Below, piece by piece: positions 6,109-13,555 of a DNA stretch of 13,555 nt; positions within the stretch are counted from its first letter, which is position 1, and every line of letters starts with the position of its first letter. The stretch covers positions 1 to 13,555 of the forward strand of contig JAQUHL010000017.1 in the NCBI GenBank assembly GCA_028683635.1, given 5' to 3'. A model generated the notes under the pieces. That model was given only the letters and a program-made list of their open reading frames with translations, made no database searches and was not told where the DNA came from. Source of the DNA: Candidatus Cloacimonadota bacterium. GTDB taxonomy: Bacteria; Cloacimonadota; Cloacimonadia; Cloacimonadales; Cloacimonadaceae. The translations under genes and the position numbers were made by a program.

Positions 6109-8682
6109 ATGACAATAAAAACAACCGTATTATTAACACTGGTCTTGGTTCCAGTTCTTTGTATGGGGATTGTGTGGGATAACTTCCTCACTGTAGACCC
6201 CTCTCTTCCGATTTCAAGCACCAATCTGCAAGATATTCAGGATGCAATATCCATAGCTCATGGATTACCTGGGAACACGCAGGTCACAATCGTATCAGGT
6301 ACCTTTGATAATATTGCTGTCACCCCCTGGCAAAGCAACAAAGCGCTTAGACTTCTTGGCACGAGAATCTCCGAAAACAATATGACTACCATAGTTCAAC
6401 AAGGTGATGATGAAACTCTTTGTTATATTGAAGAAATATATTCTACCTCTGGAAACACTGTGATTATTGATAATATCAAGTTTGTGGGAGCTTATACCGC
6501 AATTGAGGTTTTCGAAGCCAATTCCTTGCAAGTGTTTGTGGAAAACTGTGTATTCTCTGGTCAGCTAAACTGGACCATCGATGCAAACCTTCCAATCTCC
6601 ATAAACAACTGTAAATTTGATCTACCAGGACAGCAAGGTTATGCCCTTGGAGCTATCAGGATGATGGGAATAGATTATGTAACGGTTCCCTTGAAAACTT
6701 CGATTACCAATTGTACCTTTACCGGCTATTATAGCAGAAGAATAATTGAAATTGGACGCGTATCCGCTGGTATGACGATGTCAGGATTGACTATCTTTGA
6801 CGTGGAAATCAGTAATAACTTTTTCAATATGACAGAAAACGGGAATGTGTCCTATGTTGAAGGCACTGGAGCTGTGCAAGTGGCAGGAAGTAAGTATACA
6901 CTGATAAACAGGAATGTATTCCATTTGGATTCAGTGTATGGTTCATCCGCAGCTTACCAGATAAAAGTGTATAATCCAGTTCATACCTCTTATCCTCAAC
7001 GAATTCTGCGGATAATGAACAATACCCTGTACTATACTGGCTCTGAGAATCCTTTTGGTGGGATTTCTGTTCATAAAGCACACACCGATTGTAAGATAAT
7101 GAACAATGTGATAGCGAACATGGAAGGAACTGGCGTGCATTTTTGGGATACAGCTCCTGCTGCATGCTCCTATGTTGTTCAGTACAATAGTATATACAAT
7201 TGCGGTAACGGTATTGTGGGAGCAGGCTCTGAACCTAACTGGAGCATCGGCAATCAGCTAACTGGAATACCTCTGCTACACTCTGTTAGCGCTGGTAGTA
7301 ACAAACTAAAACCTTATTGGGAAACTGATGCCCGCAGCATTCTAATCGATTCAGGCGCACCAAATCTTACCCTGAATGATTTCAAGCCAACCGATCCCCC
7401 GGATAACACGATTCAATATGATTTTGATTACACTCCCCTGGATGTGGGAGCATACCCTACTTACCGGTGGCACAACTTTGACAAATGGAACCTGCAGCTA
7501 ACACCAAACAATCAGGGTTGGAACTGGAAAGGATTTCCGGTGATGGATATGGTCTATGAGGATGGGACGACGGTTGAAGATGTAGTGAAGATTGCCTGGA
7601 ACCTGATCGAAAAAGTATCAATTAATAGTACTTTAACAGCTCAGATTAATCCCCAGAGTTCTCTATGGGAAAACATTGACTACAACATGAACCGTAATGC
7701 AGGATACAAGGTTCAGGTAAACGCCACGCACGATCTTTCCATCAGCGGCACAAGGGTTGTAGCCAATAGCACTATACCCCTTGAAAAATTGAGTGAGGAT
7801 AACTGGGTTGGCTATTGGTTGCAGACTCCCCAAAATCCCATAACAGCCCTGGGAAGTTTCGAAAGTGATATGATTGAGATTAAAGCCCAGTACTGGACTT
7901 TGGTTAAGATAAACGGAATGTGGGTGTTGCCTGCGGGCGGGAGAATGCCATCTCTCAGTTATGGAGATATGGTGATCCTGAAGTGCTCAAGAGATATCAG
8001 CAACTTCAAGTGGAATGCCGGAGACCCCGTTCCTCCCAAAGGTATTGAATTTGCCAAAAGCTTCACTTGGGAAGAAAAGGCAGATTATGCACCGCTCTTT
8101 CTCGATCTCAGCGATCTGGAAGAGGATCTTCCCAAGGAGATTGGGATCATGCTCGGTGATACATGTAAAGGTGCTGTAATAGTTGATTCCAGCATGGTTC
8201 AGCTCAATGCCTATATCATGGATCTGGAAGATGAAGACATTCAAAACCTCACCTTTACTCTGGAATACGGCAGCAAATCTTCCCGGGCGATCACTTCCCG
8301 ATACCAGATCTATGGAGGATGGAACAAAGCTGCCTCAAGCTTGAAAACGACTGATGCCGTCTTTGTAAAACTATTTGCTCCGGATCATGATCCTGAATTG
8401 GTCTTCCCCCTTAGTCTCTCACAAAATTCACCCAATCCCTTCAACAAATCCACCAGGATTGGTTTCAGCCTCCCGGGAAAGGGAACCGCCCGGCTTTCTA
8501 TCTACAATCTCAAAGGTCAGAAGGTGAAAACGCATACTATTAGTGCTGTAAAAGCCGGTAAGTTTGAGTACCTTTGGGATGGAAAAGATGAAAGAGACAT
8601 CGAATGTGCAAGCGGCATCTATCTATACAAGATTGAAGCCGAAGGTAAGAGTATGTCCAAAAAGATGATGCTCTTCAAATAA
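6109..8682 (+). CDS. Secreted beta-helix protein with T9SS-like C-terminal sorting domain, 857 aa
   Basis: GGAG (6099-6102) lies 6 nt before ATG 6109, the start I prefer over an in-frame TTG at 6097. Residues 1-20 form a Sec signal peptide (TIKTTVLLTLVLVPVLCMG); PVLC is not a good lipobox. About 40-430 is a right-handed parallel beta-helix: repeated short strands with Asn turns, such as IIDNIKFVG, VFVENCVFSG, SINNCKFD and IMNNTLYYTG, as in pectate-lyase-like and NosD-like proteins. About 440-760 holds beta-rich modules with GWNWKGFPVMD, NWVGYWLQTP and YWTLVKINGMW, of unknown role. About 765-857 is a Por/T9SS type A sorting (FlgD-Ig-like) domain: NSPNPFNKSTRIGFSL, IYNLKGQKVKT, ASGIYLYKIEAEG, basic tail SKKMMLFK. 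By family knowledge such a C-terminus sends proteins through the type IX system to the surface. No catalytic site was recognised; it may be an adhesin or polysaccharide-binding protein. It is not a close copy of its two downstream neighbours. Confidence 0.9.
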   Translation: MTIKTTVLLTLVLVPVLCMGIVWDNFLTVDPSLPISSTNLQDIQDAISIAHGLPGNTQVTIVSGTFDNIAVTPWQSNKALRLLGTRISENNMTTIVQQGDDETLCYIEEIYSTSGNTVIIDNIKFVGAYTAIEVFEANSLQVFVENCVFSGQLNWTIDANLPISINNCKFDLPGQQGYALGAIRMMGIDYVTVPLKTSITNCTFTGYYSRRIIEIGRVSAGMTMSGLTIFDVEISNNFFNMTENGNVSYVEGTGAVQVAGSKYTLINRNVFHLDSVYGSSAAYQIKVYNPVHTSYPQRILRIMNNTLYYTGSENPFGGISVHKAHTDCKIMNNVIANMEGTGVHFWDTAPAACSYVVQYNSIYNCGNGIVGAGSEPNWSIGNQLTGIPLLHSVSAGSNKLKPYWETDARSILIDSGAPNLTLNDFKPTDPPDNTIQYDFDYTPLDVGAYPTYRWHNFDKWNLQLTPNNQGWNWKGFPVMDMVYEDGTTVEDVVKIAWNLIEKVSINSTLTAQINPQSSLWENIDYNMNRNAGYKVQVNATHDLSISGTRVVANSTIPLEKLSEDNWVGYWLQTPQNPITALGSFESDMIEIKAQYWTLVKINGMWVLPAGGRMPSLSYGDMVILKCSRDISNFKWNAGDPVPPKGIEFAKSFTWEEKADYAPLFLDLSDLEEDLPKEIGIMLGDTCKGAVIVDSSMVQLNAYIMDLEDEDIQNLTFTLEYGSKSSRAITSRYQIYGGWNKAASSLKTTDAVFVKLFAPDHDPELVFPLSLSQNSPNPFNKSTRIGFSLPGKGTARLSIYNLKGQKVKTHTISAVKAGKFEYLWDGKDERDIECASGIYLYKIEAEGKSMSKKMMLFK

Positions 8683-8692
8683 CGAAAAATCC

Positions 8693-8712
8693 GGGGCGGG
8701 GAAGCCCGCCCC
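8693..8712 (+). terminator. Strong intrinsic terminator after the first beta-helix gene
   Basis: A perfect 8-bp GC stem, ggggcggg (8693-8700) and cccgcccc (8705-8712) with loop gaag, starts 10 bp after the stop codon. The flanks aaaat on the left and gaatttt on the right add A-T pairs and give a short U tail on the plus strand. It separates the singleton gene from the paralogue pair. Confidence 0.88.
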
Positions 8713-8721
8713 AGAATTTTC

Positions 8722-8750
8722 TTGACGATATGAAAGCAATGAAATTTTAT
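8722..8750 (+). promoter_or_regulatory. Candidate promoter for the tandem beta-helix pair
   Basis: ttgacg (8722-8727) is five of six to the -35 consensus, and after 17 bp comes ttttat (8745-8750), four of six to the -10. It lies just after the terminator and 24 bp before ATG 8774, so the leader would be short. This assumes a sigma-70-type consensus applies in this phylum. Confidence 0.35.
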
Positions 8751-8773
8751 GGCAAAATAGCTATGGAGTCTTT

Positions 8774-11176
8774 ATGAGATATGCTTTTTTGATTTTTACA
8801 ACGATTTTACTGGGAACTTCATCAGTTCTTTTTTCCGCCATTCGCTATGTAAGCCCCAGCGGGGTATATGAATACACGGTGATCCAGCAGGCGATCAACG
8901 CCTCGGCAAATGGTGATACCGTGATAGTAAATCCCGGCAGGTACAATGAGAACCTGGTGATCATGAACAAAAGGATCACGCTTGCCTCTGTGGAAATGGT
9001 AACCGGAAACAGAGACTATATCAACCAGACCATCATCGACGGGATGAACCTGGAAGGCTGCATTGTTGTGCATGGGCATCCTTCAATTGGAGATCCGCCA
9101 ACGGTGATCAGAGGATTTACTCTTACTAAGGGTTTGGGAACTCGTATGGTAAACAAGATTAATGACAGCAGGGGTGGAGGTATTCGAGCATCTGGTACAA
9201 AACTGATCATTATTAATAATCACATATACGGCAATAATGCCGAACAGGGAGGGGGAATTCTGGCTGTGTATTCTGAAATTCATTTGGCTGGAAACTCAAT
9301 ACATGACAACAAAGCCAGGGGACAAGGAGGAGGAATAAGCATTCAAGGTGGTTCTGGCCCGTTTATCATTGATGAGAATAACTTAAACAGCATATACAAC
9401 AACATATCTTCGACGGGATCTGACATAAGTTTTTATACTCCATTAGCACCTAACAATATTTATGCTGATACTATAAGCGTGTTTAATCCATCTATTTATT
9501 ACGCAGCACATTTTGTTATACCCTATGATAATGTGTATCTCCCGTTGATAGTAAATGCAAATCACGCATGTTATACTGAGGAAAACCGTGATTTCTATGT
9601 AGCCCCCTGGGGGAATGATGATAATGATGGCAGCAGCTTTGCCTCTCCCATGAAGACAATTGTTTATGCAGCGAGGATGATGGCAGCGGATAGTTTGAAC
9701 CCAAAGACATTGTATTTAGCTCCTGGGGAATACCGCCAAAGCGAAGGGCAGATCTTCCCCATTCAGATAAAAGGCTCTTCACGATTAATTGGGAGTGGCA
9801 GGGGAAACACAATAATCATTCCAGATGCCAGGATATTCAATACGTTCTGTGTTCAAACAACTGATGCCCGAAATATTCGAATATCGGATTTAAGCATTGA
9901 TGGAGAAAACAACCCGGGATTCAATGGAATTGCGATTACAGGAAACCATCCCAATGCAAATGTCATTATCGAAAATGTGAGTTTTCAGAATGTTGTTTCA
10001 ACAGATGATCTTGGAAATTCGGCTACATTTGGCATTGTGGGCACAAAGAATTTCCTGATAACTAACTGTTCAGTATCTGGCAGTCGATCCAACGGTTCAG
10101 GTGGACTATATATCCATAACAGTTCCGGAATAATAGAAAACAGCATCTTCAAAAACAATACCGGCTTTCATCCAAACCCAGGATCCGTAGTTTTTAGCTC
10201 TGATCTGTATGCAGCCCTGAAGAACGATACTTTGCTCATCCGCAATTGTGAATTCATCGGTGGGAACTACAATCACACAGATCCCGAAGCGCTTTATGGT
10301 AATATAACCATCAAGAGTGAGGGCTCAGAAGTGTCCTCACATACCCGCATCGAAAACTGCCTGTTCATCAACAATCACTCAGAGATCGATGCCACCCTGG
10401 CTTTCAAGGGCAATGCATACAGCAGCATGGACGTTATCAACTGCACCTTCACGGGGAATACTTCCCGGCTTTCAACTGCTGTTTTCCGGGGGCAGATGAC
10501 CAGAGTCCTGAACTGCATCTTCTCAAACCCCACCTTCTATGAGGTGATGCCCTATTATCCAACAGAAACCTGGGGCTTCGCACCCCGCACCTATATGGAC
10601 TACAATTGTATCCCCGGAGGATTCAGCAGGATATCACATCAGATGTCCTGCACCTGGGATGAACACAATATCGATGTGAACCCCTTTTTCAAAGGAGAAG
10701 GAGAGCTTTATCCATATAGCTTGCAGGCAGATTCCCCCTGCATAGATAACGGCTCACCAGAGATCGATTTGATGGGCATGCTGCCCTTTGACCTTGCCGG
10801 TAGCTTACGTTTCTGGAATGGCAGGATAGATATGGGCTGCTATGAATATGGCTCACCCGCCTATGTAAGTAGCGACGATCCAGAACTACCGGCACCTGAA
10901 CCAGGGCTTTCCCTGCTTGCTTATCCCAATCCCTTCAATCCCAGAACGACCCTGGCTTTTAACTTACCCCAGCCGGGCTTAACCCAGATAGAGATCTATA
11001 ACCTGAAGGGCCAGAAGGTGAAAACCCTGCATAGCGGCTACCTTCCGCAAGGTAGACATCAGCTCAGCTTTGGTGGCACAGATGATAGTGGCAGAGCCCT
11101 CTCCTCCGGTATCTACTTTGCCCGGATCAGCCAGGGCAAGGCGAGCAAAACTATCAAGCTCATACTGATGAAATAG
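8774..11176 (+). CDS. Secreted beta-helix protein A with T9SS-like sorting domain, 800 aa
   Basis: GGAG at 8765-8768 supports ATG 8774. The signal peptide is residues 1-22 (MRYAFLIFTTILLG..., cleavage likely after LFSA). The first beta-helix spans about 24-265: TVIQQAINASANGDTVIVNP followed by strands and GGGI turns at about 133, 159 and 179, typical of pectin-lyase/NosD-like folds. The second begins near 272 with DFYVAPWGNDDNDGSS and TLYLAPGEYRQ, the DUF1565-like opening, and runs to about 640 with strands such as LITNCSVSGS, LIRNCEFIGG and VINCTFTGN. It closes with CIDNGSPEID and DMGCYEYG, a usual ending of such helices. Residues about 710-800 are a Por/T9SS type A sorting domain (YPNPFNPRTTLAFNLPQPG, IYNLKGQKVKTL, SSGIYFARISQGKA, tail TIKLILMK). 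It is probably exported to or through the outer membrane; ligand unknown. A near-copy starts 8 bp downstream. Confidence 0.9.
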   Translation: MRYAFLIFTTILLGTSSVLFSAIRYVSPSGVYEYTVIQQAINASANGDTVIVNPGRYNENLVIMNKRITLASVEMVTGNRDYINQTIIDGMNLEGCIVVHGHPSIGDPPTVIRGFTLTKGLGTRMVNKINDSRGGGIRASGTKLIIINNHIYGNNAEQGGGILAVYSEIHLAGNSIHDNKARGQGGGISIQGGSGPFIIDENNLNSIYNNISSTGSDISFYTPLAPNNIYADTISVFNPSIYYAAHFVIPYDNVYLPLIVNANHACYTEENRDFYVAPWGNDDNDGSSFASPMKTIVYAARMMAADSLNPKTLYLAPGEYRQSEGQIFPIQIKGSSRLIGSGRGNTIIIPDARIFNTFCVQTTDARNIRISDLSIDGENNPGFNGIAITGNHPNANVIIENVSFQNVVSTDDLGNSATFGIVGTKNFLITNCSVSGSRSNGSGGLYIHNSSGIIENSIFKNNTGFHPNPGSVVFSSDLYAALKNDTLLIRNCEFIGGNYNHTDPEALYGNITIKSEGSEVSSHTRIENCLFINNHSEIDATLAFKGNAYSSMDVINCTFTGNTSRLSTAVFRGQMTRVLNCIFSNPTFYEVMPYYPTETWGFAPRTYMDYNCIPGGFSRISHQMSCTWDEHNIDVNPFFKGEGELYPYSLQADSPCIDNGSPEIDLMGMLPFDLAGSLRFWNGRIDMGCYEYGSPAYVSSDDPELPAPEPGLSLLAYPNPFNPRTTLAFNLPQPGLTQIEIYNLKGQKVKTLHSGYLPQGRHQLSFGGTDDSGRALSSGIYFARISQGKASKTIKLILMK
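8839..9130 (+). repeat. N-terminal conserved block, copy 1 (gene A)
   Basis: This 292-bp block aligns without gaps to 11241-11532, with about eight mismatches counted by eye (about 97% identity). It encodes the first turns of the beta-helix. Identity falls sharply on both sides: the signal peptide codons differ, and the helix after base 9140 is much less alike. Confidence 0.85.
10574..10875 (+). repeat. C-terminal conserved block, copy 1 (gene A)
   Basis: This block aligns without gaps to 12985-13286, with about five mismatches in 302 bp by eye (about 98% identity). It encodes the end of the second beta-helix. After a short diverged spot, similarity continues into the sorting domain. Confidence 0.85.
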
Positions 11177-11184
11177 GCGGATTT

Positions 11185-13555
11185 ATGAGGCTCATCATCA
11201 CGTTTATCATGCTAATCCTATCGGCATTGGCATATTCCGTCATTCGCTATGTAAGCACCAGCGGGGTATATGAATACACGGTGATCCAGCAGGCGATCAA
11301 CGCCTCGGCAAATGGTGATACCGTGATAGTAAATCCCGGCAGGTACAATGAGAACCTGGTGATCATGAACAAAAGGATCACGCTTGCCTCTGTGGAAATG
11401 GTAACCGGAAACAGGGATTACACCAACCAGACCATCATCGACGGGATGAACCTGGAAAGCTGCATTGTTGTGCATGGGCACCCTTCAATTGGAGATCCGC
11501 CAACGGTGATCAGAGGATTTGCTCTTACTAAGGGTTTAGGAACCTGTATTGTTCCAAGAATCAACAGTAGCAGGGGAGGTGGTATTCTTGCCTATGAGAC
11601 CAAAGTGCATGTTATCAATAACCACATCTATGGCAACAATGCCGAAGAGGGTGGTGGGGTACTGGGTGTTTATTCAGAAATTCATTTTGCCGGCAATTCC
11701 ATCCATGACAATAAAAGCAAAACCATGGGGGGGGGCATTAGTATTATGGGACGGTATGAGCCAGCTTCCTTTGATGAGCAGAACCTGAACAGTTTTTACA
11801 ATAACTTCTCAGCCATTGGCAATGATATATGTTTTTACAACTATGTTGTTCCCGGGATTATCGTTGCAGACACAGTATCTGTACAAAACAACTCCATTTA
11901 TTACTATGCTCATGTTTCATTGACATCACCAGGCAGCAAATATCCTCTGAACATGTCTGCCAACCATGCATATCTGACAGAAGAAAACCGTGATTTCTAT
12001 GTAGCCCCCTGGGGGAATGATGATAATGATGGTAGCAGTTTTGCCTCTCCCATGAGGACAATTGTATATGCAGCGAGGAAGATGGCAGCGGATAGTTTGA
12101 ACCCCAAAACATTGTATTTGGCACCAGGAGAATACCGCCAAAGCCAGGGGCAAATCTTCCCCATACAGATAAAGAGTTATTCAAGATTCGTTGGCAGCGG
12201 AAGGGAAAACACCAAAATTATACCTGATGCGAGGATTTTTAACACATACTGCATAAGCACGCTTGATGGGCGCAATATCGAGCTGTTAGATTTCGGTATA
12301 GATGGTGAGAGCAATCTGGGGTTCACGGGATTAGGAATACTTGGCAATCATGTGCAAGCCTCGATACTAATTGAGAATGTAAAATTATCAAACTTGATTT
12401 CTAGTGATGATATTGATGTGTCGGCCCCTATACTGATCAATAGAATACCGAGAATGTCCATTAGAAACAGTGTGGTTTCAAACAACCGTAGTAATGGTTC
12501 GGGAGGTATCTTTGTTTATTACAGTTCTGGCATAATTGAAAACTGCCTTTTCAAAAACAACACAGGATTTCATCCAACCCCCGGATCCAGAGTTTTTAGT
12601 TCCGATCTGTATGCTGGGCTAAGGAATGACACCCTAATCGTACGTAATTGCGAATTCATTGGAGGAAATTATCTGTTTACAGATCCGGAAGAACTGCTTG
12701 GAAATATTACTATCCAAAGCGTGTACCCCCCTGGTGTTGTATATTCATTGTATGCCCTTGTCGAGAATTGCCTGTTCACAAACATGTATTCCGAGCTTGA
12801 TGCAGTCTTTGCATTGCGAGGAAATGCCCAAAGCTATCTTGACATGCGAAACTGCACATTCACTGAGAATAATACAAGGCTTGCCACTGCAATCTTCAGG
12901 GGTGGGATGTCCAGGGTTCTGAACTGCATCTTTTCCAATCCTACCTTCTATGAGGTAATGCCTTATTATCCTAATCAAACAGGGGGCTTCGCACCCCGCA
13001 CCTATATGGACTATAATTGTATCCCCGGAGGATTCAGCAGGGTATCACATCAGATGTCCTGCACCTGGGATGAACACAATATCGATGTGAACCCCTTTTT
13101 CAAAGGAGAAGGAGAGCTTTATCCATATAGCTTGCAGGCAGATTCCCCCTGCATAGATAACGGCTCACCGGAGATCGATTTGATGAGCATGCTGCCCTTT
13201 GACCTTGCCGGTAGCTTACGTTTCTGGAATGGCAGGATAGATATGGGCTGCTATGAATATGGCTCACCTGCCTATGTAAGTAGCGAAGATCCTGTGATGC
13301 CTGCACCTGAACCAGGGCTTTCCCTGCTTGCTTATCCCAATCCCTTCAATCCCAGAACGACTCTGGCTTTTAATCTACCCCAGCCGGGCTTAACCCAGAT
13401 AGAGATCTATAACCTGAAGGGCCAGAAGCTGAAAACCCTGCATAGCGGCTACCTCGCACAAGGCAGGAATCAACTAAGTTTCAATGGCACAGATGATAGT
13501 GGCAGAGCCCTCTCCTCCGGTATCTACTTTGCCAGGATCAGCCAGGGCAAGGCGG
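11185..13555 (+). CDS. Secreted beta-helix protein B, paralogue of A, 3' end beyond window (790 aa seen)
   Basis: ATG 11185 begins 8 bp after the stop of gene A; the SD-like aggcgg (11175-11180) overlaps that stop, so translation is probably coupled. The frame is open to the edge; by comparison with A only about ten residues are missing, which would give 800 aa, the same length as A. The layout repeats A: signal peptide (MRLIITFIMLILSALAYS), first beta-helix with GGGI/GGGV turns, DUF1565-like start DFYVAPWGNDDNDGSS near 269, second helix to about 640, and sorting domain with YPNPFNPRTTLAFNLPQPG and IYNLKGQKLKTL. Nearly identical DNA blocks flank a middle that is much more diverged at protein level, for example KVHVINNHIYG against KLIIINNHIYG, and unrelated-looking residues 187-260. 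A run of nine G falls at codons 181-184. It is likely a surface-exposed or secreted variant of A. Confidence 0.9.
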   Translation, partial: MRLIITFIMLILSALAYSVIRYVSTSGVYEYTVIQQAINASANGDTVIVNPGRYNENLVIMNKRITLASVEMVTGNRDYTNQTIIDGMNLESCIVVHGHPSIGDPPTVIRGFALTKGLGTCIVPRINSSRGGGILAYETKVHVINNHIYGNNAEEGGGVLGVYSEIHFAGNSIHDNKSKTMGGGISIMGRYEPASFDEQNLNSFYNNFSAIGNDICFYNYVVPGIIVADTVSVQNNSIYYYAHVSLTSPGSKYPLNMSANHAYLTEENRDFYVAPWGNDDNDGSSFASPMRTIVYAARKMAADSLNPKTLYLAPGEYRQSQGQIFPIQIKSYSRFVGSGRENTKIIPDARIFNTYCISTLDGRNIELLDFGIDGESNLGFTGLGILGNHVQASILIENVKLSNLISSDDIDVSAPILINRIPRMSIRNSVVSNNRSNGSGGIFVYYSSGIIENCLFKNNTGFHPTPGSRVFSSDLYAGLRNDTLIVRNCEFIGGNYLFTDPEELLGNITIQSVYPPGVVYSLYALVENCLFTNMYSELDAVFALRGNAQSYLDMRNCTFTENNTRLATAIFRGGMSRVLNCIFSNPTFYEVMPYYPNQTGGFAPRTYMDYNCIPGGFSRVSHQMSCTWDEHNIDVNPFFKGEGELYPYSLQADSPCIDNGSPEIDLMSMLPFDLAGSLRFWNGRIDMGCYEYGSPAYVSSEDPVMPAPEPGLSLLAYPNPFNPRTTLAFNLPQPGLTQIEIYNLKGQKLKTLHSGYLAQGRNQLSFNGTDDSGRALSSGIYFARISQGKA
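11241..11532 (+). repeat. N-terminal conserved block, copy 2 (gene B)
   Basis: Partner of 8839-9130 at a constant offset of 2402 bp. The same offset still holds at the second helix start (9578 against 11980), so the diverged segment between them changed by substitution or by balanced replacement, not by net length. Confidence 0.85.
11727..11735 (+). repeat. Homopolymer of nine G inside gene B
   Basis: The run covers the last base of Met181 and codons 182-184 (Gly-Gly-Gly). The matching stretch of gene A encodes Gly-Gly-Gly with mixed codons and has no such run. Loss of one G moves translation into a frame that stops at 11786-11788; gain of one G gives CAT TAG directly after the run. Either change would cut the protein to about 185-200 residues without its sorting domain. 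Confidence 0.9.
12985..13286 (+). repeat. C-terminal conserved block, copy 2 (gene B)
   Basis: Partner of 10574-10875 at an offset of 2411 bp. The 9-bp shift relative to the N-terminal block means a net gain of three codons in B somewhere between about 11982 and 12985. Confidence 0.85.

Noticed and set aside
8822..9079. Minus-strand frame opposite the start of gene A, with a near-identical twin at 11218-11481
   Set aside because: Its conservation is only the shadow of the near-identical coding DNA of the paralogues on the other strand. There is no ribosome binding site, and the beta-helix frame explains the sequence.
9602..9613. ccccctggggg palindrome in gene A, repeated in gene B
   Set aside because: It simply encodes the conserved Ala-Pro-Trp-Gly of the DUF1565-like start; no regulatory reading is needed.

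Overview
The window looks like a chromosomal segment of a Gram-negative bacterium of the Fibrobacterota-Chlorobiota-Bacteroidota (FCB) assemblage, most plausibly Cloacimonadota. The grounds are three large exported beta-helix proteins carrying C-terminal domains of the Por/T9SS 'type A sorting' kind (PNPFN near the start of the domain, an IYNLKGQKVKT strand, a SGIY strand and a short basic tail), moderate GC content, and a membrane dCache/PAS sensor typical of such genomes. The phylum is an inference from protein style, not from a marker gene. No tRNA, rRNA, CRISPR array or recognisable transposase was seen.

Minus-strand block (1-4624). Read from right to left, it holds a sigma-70/ECF-like factor with a long unrecognised C-terminal extension (4624-3479), a two-part GNAT acetyltransferase (3380-2622), and, 15 bp further on, a large membrane sensor (2606 to the window edge). 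The sensor has about seven N-terminal membrane helices, a double-Cache-like periplasmic domain, one more membrane helix and at least three PAS domains; its output domain lies beyond base 1. The sensor's ribosome binding site sits against the stop codon of the acetyltransferase gene, so those two are almost certainly co-transcribed.

Middle (4625-6108). A 164-bp divergent region separates the sigma gene from a plus-strand pair: a 69-residue exported protein of unknown function and a small stand-alone HNH endonuclease. After these comes about 790 bp with no convincing gene but several clear inverted repeats. It is the least explained stretch of the window.

Right half (6109-13555). Three plus-strand genes encode secreted right-handed beta-helix proteins with T9SS-like C-termini. 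The first (857 aa) is a singleton, ended by a strong GC-rich terminator. The next two (800 aa, and 790 aa seen of an expected 800) are tandem paralogues 8 bp apart. Their DNA is a mosaic: nearly identical blocks at the N-terminal and C-terminal ends flank a clearly diverged middle. The second paralogue carries a run of nine G inside its coding region; I worked out by hand that gain or loss of one G would end the protein early. Together these suggest surface or secreted proteins that vary by recombination and possibly by slipped-strand switching. That variation is an inference from one sequence.
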